From the NCBI RefSeq assembly GCF_000332275.1, contig NZ_CM001776.1, forward strand, positions 1-64,000: DNA of 64,000 nucleotides, written 5' to 3'. Made by a program: the position numbers and the translations under genes. This document shows positions 9,126 to 16,470 of this stretch, piece after piece; the first letter of the stretch is position 1; every line of letters starts with the position of its first letter. Below the pieces are notes generated by a model that saw only the letters and a program-made list of their open reading frames with translations, ran no database searches and had not been told where the DNA came from. The stretch is from Synechococcus sp. PCC 7336 (GTDB lineage Bacteria; Cyanobacteriota; Cyanobacteriia; Thermostichales; PCC-7336).

Positions 9126-9167
9126 ATTAGAACGCTTATTTTTACCCGATTTTGTATCTGTAGATAC
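9126..9167 (-). promoter_or_regulatory. NtcA-activated promoter of the cyn operon
   Basis: On the minus strand GTATCTACAGATAC (9154-9167) is an exact match to the NtcA consensus GTA-N8-TAC and is nearly palindromic. Twenty-two bases downstream lies TCTAAT (9126-9131), one base from TATAAT. This is the canonical class II NtcA layout, in which the site replaces the -35 box. Transcription would begin near 9119, about 27 bases before the cynA ATG at 9092. NtcA control by nitrogen limitation is known for cyanate and nitrate genes in other cyanobacteria. Confidence 0.82.
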
Positions 9168-9194
9168 ATTAGTCGGGGAATGTAAAAATCTAAT

Positions 9195-9276
9195 CGATCT
9201 TTCATCAAAATAGAACGCACAACCACTCTGTCGTTCGATCTTTCATCAAAATAGAACGCACAATCACTCTGTCGTC
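9195..9276. repeat. 41-bp tandem duplication upstream of the cyn promoter
   Basis: Two adjacent 41-bp units (9195-9235 and 9236-9276) differ at only two positions. They begin 28 bp upstream of the NtcA site. 41 bp is close to four helical turns, so a protein bound to each unit would lie on the same DNA face. Open reading frames through the repeat are not convincing as genes. Confidence 0.9.
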
Positions 9277-9445
9277 GGAATAAATTGGCGGTTATTGAAC
9301 TTTTCAAATTTTTTGATAGTCTCATGAATTGGCCGATAAAAGTGCAACAAAGGCTACGCTGACCTACAAATCGCGAATTTCAATCCAGATTGACAGACGT
9401 GAGTTCGACAAGGGACTGGCCCGAATGGCACTGAAATAAGCTCAA
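9277..9445. other. Gap between cyn upstream repeats and transposase remnant
   Basis: Nothing recognisable. It probably contains the distal part of the cyn control region and one end of the decayed insertion sequence. Confidence 0.3.
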
Positions 9446-9828
9446 CTATGTAGCCGGCTTACGTTTGAGAATGGGGCGTGACTGTTGCATCAAGGGATAA
9501 TTCTTGGGTCTGCTGTAGGCCATCATGTGAACCCAGAGTGCTTTGCGCACCATTGCTGGCGTCTTGGCTGCGAGCATTTCCATCTTCAAGGGGGTTTTGA
9601 CAGGCTTGAGATTGACCTCAGCCCCCTGCCAGCGCAGTTGATAGAGCTCAGCCAGTTTGGCCTTGGGATAGTGCAAAGGGTCACGACTGGGCTGTAGACA
9701 GATTCGCGATAGCTCACCTGTTCATCTTCGAGGGCTTGCTTGATGGTTGAGGCTGGCAGCAACTGCTGGAAAGGCAAGCCAACACTGTTGAGGAATTTCT
9801 GCTTGAGAATCTCGGCTCGATTCGGCAT
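9446..9828 (-). pseudogene. IS4-type transposase remnant, centre deleted
   Basis: The start of an IS4-family transposase (MPNRAEILKQKFLNSVGLPF, from 9828) runs to about SYRESVYSPVVTL. It then joins, in another frame, the family's C-terminal part (YPKAKLAELYQLRWQGAEVN, then KMEMLAAKTPAMVRKALWVH). The catalytic middle, several hundred residues in full-length relatives, is missing. What remains cannot encode an active transposase. The element lies between the cyn upstream region and folC. Confidence 0.8.
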
Positions 9829-9847
9829 AGTGGGGTAATTGGTTTAG

Positions 9848-9896
9848 GGCTCTTCAAGCTGAGATTATCCGATCTCAAGCCTTAGAGCCTTTTTTT
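9848..9896 (+). terminator. Strong terminator hairpin just before folC
   Basis: GGCTCT (9848-9853) pairs with AGAGCC (9884-9889), with an inner stem GAGAT/ATCTC, and a run of seven T follows at 9890-9896. It reads as a Rho-independent terminator on the plus strand, yet no plus-strand gene ends here. It may be the insulating hairpin of the decayed insertion sequence, or an attenuator in the folC leader, since folC starts 36 bp later. Confidence 0.65.
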
Positions 9897-9931
9897 ACTC
9901 CCTGCCAAGGGAGACCAATGGAGCTCGATCG

Positions 9932-11227
9932 ATGACGGCATCCGCGAACTTACCGCCCGAATTAGAGCATTTCTCTCCCGCAGCCTACCTCAATTCCCTC
10001 GGGCGTTTTGGGGTGCAATTAGGCCTAGAACGCATGCGAGCATTACTGAAAGTCTCGGGACAACCACAGCGGGGAATTCCTGCCATTCACGTAGCGGGCA
10101 CGAATGGAAAGGGGTCGGCGTGCGCAATGCTGGATGCAATTTTATCGCGATCGCACTACAAAACAGGTCGCTATACCTCGCCTCACTTAGTCACCTGGCA
10201 GGAGCGCATTTGTATCAATGGCAATCCTATTTCCGATCGCGATTGGCGAGATGCCTTGTGGCAGGTGAAATCGTTCCTCGATCGCTACCCCACCCAGCTC
10301 GAACCCCCCACCCAATTCGAAATCGTGACGGCAGCAGCCTGGGTCTACTTTCAACAGCAACAGGTGGACTGCGCCATTTTAGAGGTGGGCTTGGGCGGGC
10401 GATTGGATGCTACGAATGCCGAGATCGATAGCTGTCTGAGTTTAATTGTCTCCATCGGTCGCGATCACTGGCAGCGCTTGGGGAATACGCTAGCGGAGAT
10501 TGCCGCAGAAAAAGCGGGGATTATGCGCCCGGGGGTTCCGGCGATCGCCGCACCACAAGTCCCCGAAGTCACCCAAGTCCTCCTGCAAACAGCCGCACAG
10601 AAAGGCGTTCCCTTACAGCAGGTCGAGCCCGCCTCCTGGATCGAAGACAGCACGATCGCCTGGAACGGCAGCCGCTATCGCCTCAGTCTGCAGGGGGATG
10701 CCCAACTGGAAAATGCGGCCGTCGTGCTGGCGGCAGTGGAACAATTGCGCGATCGCGGCTGGAGGATTCCTGCAACTGCCGTGCGCGACGGATTGGCCCA
10801 CACCACTTGGCCCGGACGACTGCAATGGTCTCAACTGGGCGATCGCAAAGTCCTGCTGGATGGCTCCCACAACGTCCCGGCAGCACAGATCTTGCGCCAA
10901 TACGTCGATCGCCACTTCCCCCAACAAGCGATCGCCTGGTGCATTGGTATCCTGGCCACCAAAGACGCTGAGGGAATTTTGCAGATCTTGTTGCGCCCGG
11001 GCGATCGCCTCTATACCTTGCCGATCGCCGACCATCTGGCCTTGTCTCCCGACGAGCTGCTGACCCTCGCCCGCCAAGTGCAGCCACATCTATCGCTGGG
11101 GCGATCGCTAACCAGCTTAGACCCATTACTATCTGCCATTACCTCGCAACCGACAGCCTCGACCCCGGTGGTTATCTGCGGTTCACTTTATTTGCTCGGC
11201 CAAATTATGGAACGCTATTCACTTTAG
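9932..11227 (+). CDS. folC: Folylpolyglutamate synthase / dihydrofolate synthase
   Basis: FolC adds glutamate to dihydropteroate and to tetrahydrofolate in the cytoplasm. The 431-residue product begins with the family's YLNSLGRFGVQLGLERM region, then the ATP-binding loop HVAGTNGKGSACAM, the YTSPHLVTWQERI motif and VDCAILEVGLGGRLDATNAE. The C-terminal Mur-ligase-like domain contains KVLLDGSHNVPAA. Length is normal. The terminator at 9848-9896 lies between any upstream promoter and this gene, so its own promoter must lie in the 36-bp leader or expression depends on read-through. Confidence 0.95.
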   Translation: MTASANLPPELEHFSPAAYLNSLGRFGVQLGLERMRALLKVSGQPQRGIPAIHVAGTNGKGSACAMLDAILSRSHYKTGRYTSPHLVTWQERICINGNPISDRDWRDALWQVKSFLDRYPTQLEPPTQFEIVTAAAWVYFQQQQVDCAILEVGLGGRLDATNAEIDSCLSLIVSIGRDHWQRLGNTLAEIAAEKAGIMRPGVPAIAAPQVPEVTQVLLQTAAQKGVPLQQVEPASWIEDSTIAWNGSRYRLSLQGDAQLENAAVVLAAVEQLRDRGWRIPATAVRDGLAHTTWPGRLQWSQLGDRKVLLDGSHNVPAAQILRQYVDRHFPQQAIAWCIGILATKDAEGILQILLRPGDRLYTLPIADHLALSPDELLTLARQVQPHLSLGRSLTSLDPLLSAITSQPTASTPVVICGSLYLLGQIMERYSL

Positions 11228-11257
11228 CCGCGACCGCAATGCCGCAAGCAGCAGTTC

Positions 11258-11815
11258 CTACTGCACTGCAGTAATATTTCCGGCCTTGACCCAACCCTCT
11301 TGGCCGTTCAAATTCCGCCGTACCCGCTGCCAGCGACCATCCCCACTCAGTTCTAAGATAGTTACCGTTTCATCAAATGCAATTCCCCCCAAATAAGCAC
11401 CCTCCACATTCGGCTCCGCCCGCAGCGCCAACCCAATCGGCTCGACAACGCGACCTCGAGAGCCCTCCTCCAAGCTACCGGGCACCGAGTCGGGCCGTTG
11501 CGGCGTTGCTTCGGCGATGGCGGGAGTTTCGGCCTCCTCAGCCGGTGGTTCGGTCGGAGCCGGTGCCGACAATCGCGGCGGATTTCCCTCCGCAAAGGGG
11601 GGTAATGGCGGTGCATCGAACATCGGCGCTGTCCAGCGCCACACCTGCCAGCTCACTGCCCCCAGTGCCCCAAAGATGGTTCCCCAAACGATCAGTCCAA
11701 CCCAAGGCAAGTTACGCGCCAGATGGCGGCGAGGGGGCTGTGGCACGGGACGGCGGGGCCGCTGCCGCACGTCAGAGTGAGGAGGCAGGGGATTGGTGCG
11801 GGGGGGGTGTTTCAT
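11258..11815 (-). CDS. Membrane-anchored SH3-domain protein
   Basis: The product (185 residues from the Met at 11815) has a proline- and arginine-rich cytoplasmic N-terminus, one membrane helix at about residues 36-58 (LPWVGLIVWGTIFGALGAVS), a Pro/Glu/Ala-rich linker and a C-terminal bacterial SH3-type domain (LALRAEPNVEGAYLGGIAFD ... RRNLNGQEGWVKAGNI). Such proteins often bind peptidoglycan; that role is inference. An upstream start at 11845 would add ten residues. It converges with folC. Confidence 0.78.
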   Translation of the reverse strand: MKHPPRTNPLPPHSDVRQRPRRPVPQPPRRHLARNLPWVGLIVWGTIFGALGAVSWQVWRWTAPMFDAPPLPPFAEGNPPRLSAPAPTEPPAEEAETPAIAEATPQRPDSVPGSLEEGSRGRVVEPIGLALRAEPNVEGAYLGGIAFDETVTILELSGDGRWQRVRRNLNGQEGWVKAGNITAVQ

Positions 11816-12016
11816 AGAGAGAAGGGCTGTTGCGCGGAGAGACACAGAGGCAGCGGGTGGAAGGGAGAAGCGCGTTCGGCAACGCTCGATCGCGGCTTGC
11901 AGTAGGGATACAAAATTGGCATGTTTCGACTCTCGCAGCTATTGTACGTATCTCTGGCCTTGCAAGCACGGGGAGAAGTCTTGCACTTCAAGACATCGGG
12001 AGTCGCGGGAGAAGAA

Positions 12017-13132
12017 ATGGTGAATACATCGATGGCTGGATACCGACATGGAGGCAATCTGGCATCGGCGGCGGCGATCGCCCAATGCGACCCCAGCGAA
12101 ATTCTCGACTTCTCCGCCAGCCTCAATCCCCTCGGCCCCCCCCCAGCGGTGCTCGATGCGATCGCTCGAGTCACTCACCCCGATCGCGCTGCCGCGATCG
12201 CCCGCTATCCCGATCCCCAATCCCGCCAACTGCGGCAGGCCCTAGCAGCAGCTTTCGAGCTCGATCCCGCCTGGATCTTAGCCGGTAACGGAGCAGCTGA
12301 ACTGTTCACTTGGGCAGCCCGCGATTGTGCTCGACAAGGGATTACGGCAATTCCCATTCCCGCTTTCGCCGATTACGCCCGCGCCCTCTCAACTGCTAAC
12401 GCCAAGTGGGAAGCAATCTCCTGTTGGGATACCGAAGCCGGTCAGCCCCTGTCCCTAGTGCAGCAGATCCGCGATCGCCTGCAACAGCCCCATCCCCCCA
12501 CCTGTCTCATTCTGACCAATCCCCACAACCCCACCGGACAGGTATGGCCTGTCGAAGCATGGCTGGAGCTGTTACCCCAGTTTGACTTGGCGATCGTCGA
12601 TGAAGCCTTTATGGACTTCCTGCCCGACGAAACCGGGTACTCGCTCTTGCCCTGGGTGGAGCGCTTTCCGCAACTGGTGGTGGTGCGATCGCTGACGAAG
12701 TTTTATGCGATCGCGGGCTTGCGAGTGGGGTTTGTAGTGGGGCAGCCCGAGCGTTTGGCTCGCTGGCAGCAGTGGCGCGATCCCTGGAGTGTGAATAGCT
12801 TGGCTACGGTGGCGGCGGTGGCGGCATTAGGCGATCGCCGCTTTCAGCAACACACCCGAGCTTGGTTGCCCGAGGCTCGCCAGCAACTGTTCGAAGGGCT
12901 ACAAGCGATTGCAGGAATGCAGCCTCACCCCAGCAGCACCAATTTTTTATTAGTCCGCTCTCCAGTAGCAGTCCCCACTCTCCAACAGCAGCTCTTACAA
13001 AGCCATCGCATCTTGATTCGCGACTGCCTCAGTTTTGTGCCCTTGGGCGATCGCTACTTTCGCATTGCCATTCGCTCTGAAGATGAGAACCTGAAGTTTC
13101 TGCGATCGCTCTGCACTCTCCTGACAGTGTGA
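12017..13132 (+). CDS. cobD: Threonine-phosphate decarboxylase-like aminotransferase
   Basis: This is a fold-type I PLP enzyme related to histidinol-phosphate aminotransferase. The opening YRHGGNLASAAAIAQCDPSE then ILDFSASLNPLGPPP is typical of cyanobacterial CobD-like proteins, which make the aminopropanol arm of cobalamin from threonine phosphate. The PLP lysine lies in VVRSLTKFYAIAGLRVGF and the cofactor-binding Asn/Asp in LTNPHNPTGQ and LAIVDEAFMDF. The product is 371 residues from the ATG at 12017; the frame is open further upstream, but that part does not look like the family. No other cobalamin gene is nearby, so a different amino-acid substrate remains possible. Confidence 0.75.
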   Translation: MVNTSMAGYRHGGNLASAAAIAQCDPSEILDFSASLNPLGPPPAVLDAIARVTHPDRAAAIARYPDPQSRQLRQALAAAFELDPAWILAGNGAAELFTWAARDCARQGITAIPIPAFADYARALSTANAKWEAISCWDTEAGQPLSLVQQIRDRLQQPHPPTCLILTNPHNPTGQVWPVEAWLELLPQFDLAIVDEAFMDFLPDETGYSLLPWVERFPQLVVVRSLTKFYAIAGLRVGFVVGQPERLARWQQWRDPWSVNSLATVAAVAALGDRRFQQHTRAWLPEARQQLFEGLQAIAGMQPHPSSTNFLLVRSPVAVPTLQQQLLQSHRILIRDCLSFVPLGDRYFRIAIRSEDENLKFLRSLCTLLTV

Positions 13133-13263
13133 CCTGCAATACACCAGCATTGCAAAGATAGCTGCGCGTCGACAGGGAGACCGAGTGTTGCGGGAATTCC
13201 CCGTTCGGTTCAGTGCAATTGCGGTGGTACGATGGCCTCGGCTTCATAGAGGAGACAAATCGC

Positions 13264-13953
13264 ATGGCCGCAACTGTGATGGTCGTGGATGACGAGCCGA
13301 TTATTCGCGAAACAGTCGCTCTAGCATTAGACGAACAAGGATACGAGGTTTTAGAGGCGAGTGACGGCCGTCAGGCTATGGAAATGGTCCGACAGTCCCA
13401 ACAGCTCGATTTAATGATTTTGGATTTGATGCTGCCCAGTCTGAATGGGTTGGATGTTTGCCGACTGCTGCGCAATGAAGGGAACGGCGTTCCCATTATT
13501 ATGCTGACCGCAAAAGATACCGAGACCGATCGCGTCGTCGGCCTGGAATTAGGAGCCGACGATTATGTCACCAAGCCGTTTGGCATGCGGGAGCTAGTGG
13601 CCCGCTGTCGATCTATCTTGCGCCGCCAACAGCGATTGCAGGCAGTGGATGCAGCGACGGTCTTGCAGTTTGGCGATATGTGGCTGCATCCGCAAGAATG
13701 CCGCGTTAAGGTGCGGGGTAACGAAGTCAGCTTCTCCCCCAAAGAGTTCCGCCTGCTGGAACTGTTTATGCGCCATCCCCGCCGCGTTTGGTCTCGCGAA
13801 CAGCTTTTAGACAAGATCTGGGGGCCGGACTTTATCGGCGACAGCAAAACAGTAGACGTTCACATTCGCTGGTTGAGGGAGAAATTGGAGCTAGATCCCA
13901 GTTCCCCCGAATATCTCATTACTGTACGAGGGTTTGGCTATCGCTTTGGGTAA
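13264..13953 (+). CDS. OmpR/PhoB-family response regulator
   Basis: This is a two-component transcription factor. The 229-residue product has a receiver domain (VMVVDDEPIIRE, phosphoacceptor in DLMILDLMLPSLNG, Lys in DDYVTKPFG) and a winged-helix DNA-binding domain (VSFSPKEFRLLELFMRHPRR, KTVDVHIRWLREKLELDPSS, VRGFGYRFG). The C-terminal pattern recalls SphR, the cyanobacterial phosphate-response regulator, but no histidine kinase gene is adjacent and I do not commit to that name. The ATG at 13264 follows GGAG in the AGAGGAGACAAATCGC leader; the frame extends upstream without similarity. Confidence 0.88.
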   Translation: MAATVMVVDDEPIIRETVALALDEQGYEVLEASDGRQAMEMVRQSQQLDLMILDLMLPSLNGLDVCRLLRNEGNGVPIIMLTAKDTETDRVVGLELGADDYVTKPFGMRELVARCRSILRRQQRLQAVDAATVLQFGDMWLHPQECRVKVRGNEVSFSPKEFRLLELFMRHPRRVWSREQLLDKIWGPDFIGDSKTVDVHIRWLREKLELDPSSPEYLITVRGFGYRFG

Positions 13954-14016
13954 GGGGCAAAGCCTCGCGGGCTAACTCTCCCCACGAGACTTCGCGAGGA
14001 AAGGCTCTATTAAGCC

Positions 14017-15069
14017 TCAAACCTTTTTGTCCCAGCGCTGCAGATCGAGCCATTCTTTCTGCAGTTGGCGTATCTGTCGGGCCTGAAGCATCAGCGCATC
14101 GAGTGAGGAGCTCACCTGAATCCATTCGGGCTGGGGCTGCTGGTTGGCTGAATACTGACCGATCTTGTGGATTGTATCGGCTAGCTTGGCCTTCAAGGCG
14201 CTCAATTCTTGTTGCGCTCTCCCGATCGCCGCTACGGTGTCGATCGCCCGTTGCTGATTCTGCTGTTTCTGATATTTGGCGAGGGCTCCCCCCTGCAAAA
14301 TGTTGAGAATTGCAGCTTCTCGCTCCTCCTGAGTAATAATGCGCAGTTGCAATAGCAGGGGTTGGCCGCGATAGACTTTTTCAACTGCGGCAGACTGGCG
14401 ATCGCCGCTCGACTCGTCCATCCCCACCATCTGTTTGAGATTGAGGATCAATTGCGCCCGAATGGTATCGGAAAGTTCCTTGAACATATCCCGCAAAATG
14501 CCTTTCTGACGATAGCGCACCCGGCAGCTACCGTTGTCGTTAAACTCGATAAAAATGCGATCGGCTTCTTCGTCCAGCGCTCGTCGCAACATCGAGTTCA
14601 ATAATTGCTGGACCGATTCTACGGCTTCTGGGGGCTTGCTGCCATTGGCTTCTGCTGCAGGTACTGCATCGACTCGATCGGCCTCCGCCACGCGATCGGC
14701 GTCTGATGGCGGAACTTTCGCCTCGACTGTCCGCATCACTTCGGCCTTATAGGCGGCAATTCGCTCGGGCTCGGGAGGATTGTTGAAATAGTGGGCTATC
14801 AACTCCTGATGCTGGTCGAAGGAGATGGGATGGACGTGGATTTGCAACTGCGAAAAGGCCAGCATCTTGCCGACATAATCTAGGGCCGCCAAGTCGCCGG
14901 GATCCACCATGCCCAAAAACAGGAGATTCTCCTCGATATCGATCGGAACCACTTGGTAGTAGACGCAAATCTCCACGGGTAAATACGTTGCAATCAGAAT
15001 GGGCACCCGCGCCTTATTCAGGTTCGCGGATGTCGCGACTAATGCGGTTGTGTCGTTGAGATTTAGCAT
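14017..15069 (-). CDS. PilB/GspE-like protein lacking the ATPase domain
   Basis: The 350-residue product has an N-terminal GspE/PilB N1 (MshEN)-like domain at about 20-110 (ARVPILIATYLPVEICVYYQ ... VDPGDLAALDYVGKMLAFS). A region like the N2 domain of PilB follows at 155-270 (VQQLLNSMLRRALDEEADRI, RVRYRQKGILRDMF). The RecA-like motor domain with Walker A, Asp box and Walker B is absent; instead there is a glutamine-rich coiled-coil tail to the end. It cannot be a pilus ATPase by itself. It could bind pilus components or cyclic di-GMP as an adaptor; this is inference. It converges with the response regulator at 13264. Confidence 0.7.
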   Translation of the reverse strand: MLNLNDTTALVATSANLNKARVPILIATYLPVEICVYYQVVPIDIEENLLFLGMVDPGDLAALDYVGKMLAFSQLQIHVHPISFDQHQELIAHYFNNPPEPERIAAYKAEVMRTVEAKVPPSDADRVAEADRVDAVPAAEANGSKPPEAVESVQQLLNSMLRRALDEEADRIFIEFNDNGSCRVRYRQKGILRDMFKELSDTIRAQLILNLKQMVGMDESSGDRQSAAVEKVYRGQPLLLQLRIITQEEREAAILNILQGGALAKYQKQQNQQRAIDTVAAIGRAQQELSALKAKLADTIHKIGQYSANQQPQPEWIQVSSSLDALMLQARQIRQLQKEWLDLQRWDKKV

Positions 15070-15154
15070 CCTTACCGCAGCACACGTACAGTGCTATCAC
15101 CATAATAGAGATTTATTCCCGGCTCCGAACCGTTTTGTGGGTGCATTTTTCTAG

Positions 15155-16180
15155 TTACAATAATGAGTCCTCCGCAATTCTACGCAATACAATCCAATCA
15201 TCTTCTACAATCCCCCACCACCCGCCCGGCAACGTGGATGTCTTGCTCTGTCGCGGAGCCCGAATGAGCGATCGCAAGGATTCCACCTGTTCGAAATTGA
15301 CCTGTTTGATGTGTTCGGCGAGCCAACGACGGACGATCTGTCGCTGGAGTGCAATTGAAGCTTGCCCTAAAGATACCCGCTCCAGTCGGGGAGGATCGAT
15401 TCGGCAGATCTGCGGCCACAATTGCGATGCCTCCTGCTGGATGTGATCGGCCTCTGCTTCCAGCAATGAGGCCGTGCGGTTGAGTGCCCGTTCCACCTGC
15501 GGATTGATATATTCTCTGAGGTAGGGAATGACATCCAAGCGGATTCGATTGCGGGGATGCTGGCGATCGCGATTGAACGGGTCGTCCCACACGGGAATCT
15601 GGCGTTCTCGGCAAAAGGCTCCCGTTTCACTGCGCCAAACTTCGAGCAGGGGGCGGACTAGCTGAGGGGAGTTCGGTCGGTCTAGAGCGAGGGGACGACT
15701 CCATTTCAAGCTGGAGAGCCCTGCGGAGCCGCTACCCCGGATGAGATTGTACAGAAACGTTTCTGCCCGATCGCTGCCGGTATGGGCAGTAACCACCGTG
15801 TTGCAGTTCCACTGGGTTGCCCAATCTGCCAACATGCGGTAGCGCCACTGACGAGCCCGATTTTCGTCACGGGTAATCGTGGGGGTTGTGGCAATCTCGC
15901 AGGGCAAATCCATCTCCTTCACATAGTGCTGCACGAAATCGGCACAATCTGCCTCGCGCTCGTCCCAGCGATGGTTGCAATGCAGCACAAATAAACGCCA
16001 GTTCCACAACTGCGACAAATCCCGCATCAGATGCAACAGACAGAATGAATCTTGCCCGCCCGACACGGCCAGCAATAGGTTTGCGCCGTGGGGAATCGAG
16101 TTTCGTTGCCGAATGCTTTTATGTACCCGCACGTGCAGCTCGGATAGATTAACCACAGTAGCTCTAGTATTCCGCCACAA
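15155..16180 (-). CDS. tilS: tRNA(Ile)-lysidine synthetase
   Basis: TilS changes the wobble cytidine of the CAU-anticodon tRNA-Ile to lysidine so that it reads AUA codons; it is essential in bacteria. The 341-residue product has the N-type ATP pyrophosphatase loop AVSGGQDSFCLL and the family motifs HCNHRWDEREAD, ENRARQWRYRML and TAHTGSDRAETFLYNLIRGS. The C-terminal part is short, as in many cyanobacterial TilS proteins. The start is uncertain: TTG at 16180, or GTG at 16156, which gives a product beginning at the VNLSELHVRVHK stretch. A long palindrome lies 33 bp upstream. Confidence 0.93.
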   Translation of the reverse strand: MWRNTRATVVNLSELHVRVHKSIRQRNSIPHGANLLLAVSGGQDSFCLLHLMRDLSQLWNWRLFVLHCNHRWDEREADCADFVQHYVKEMDLPCEIATTPTITRDENRARQWRYRMLADWATQWNCNTVVTAHTGSDRAETFLYNLIRGSGSAGLSSLKWSRPLALDRPNSPQLVRPLLEVWRSETGAFCRERQIPVWDDPFNRDRQHPRNRIRLDVIPYLREYINPQVERALNRTASLLEAEADHIQQEASQLWPQICRIDPPRLERVSLGQASIALQRQIVRRWLAEHIKQVNFEQVESLRSLIRAPRQSKTSTLPGGWWGIVEDDWIVLRRIAEDSLL

Positions 16181-16212
16181 CTTAAAAAAATACGATCGCG
16201 CTTTGAAGGGAG

Positions 16213-16244
16213 GTGAAATTTCAGTAAATTTACCGAAATTTCAC
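16213..16244. promoter_or_regulatory. 32-bp near-perfect palindrome between tilS and an RsbU-type gene
   Basis: The left arm GTGAAATTTCAGTAAA (16213-16228) and the right arm TTTACCGAAATTTCAC (16229-16244) are reverse complements except at one position. There is no spacer, so this looks like an operator rather than a terminator, and no gene ends here. It contains nested palindromes (GTAAATTTAC in the centre). It lies 33 bp upstream of tilS and 227 bp upstream of the divergent phosphatase gene. The binding protein is unknown. Confidence 0.75.
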
Positions 16245-16470
16245 TTCTATCTTGAGAAGAGCCAGCACGAGTGGGAGGGGTTTGTGAAGGCTTTAGGTCG
16301 GGCCAGCCGATGTTGCGACCTGTTACGAGGGCGATCGCTACTGACGCTACTGACTGTGAGGAATAATAACCGCTGATGTCCTCTTTACCGAGTCCCATTC
16401 TACCGATTGTCATACTCACTCAACGATTCTGTCTGTTATGCTAGCTCTCTAAGTTTGCGGTCAGCCAATT

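Noticed and set aside
9101-9325. A 74-residue reading frame upstream of cynA
   Set aside because: It runs through the 41-bp tandem repeat and the NtcA promoter and has no protein-like pattern or ribosome binding site.
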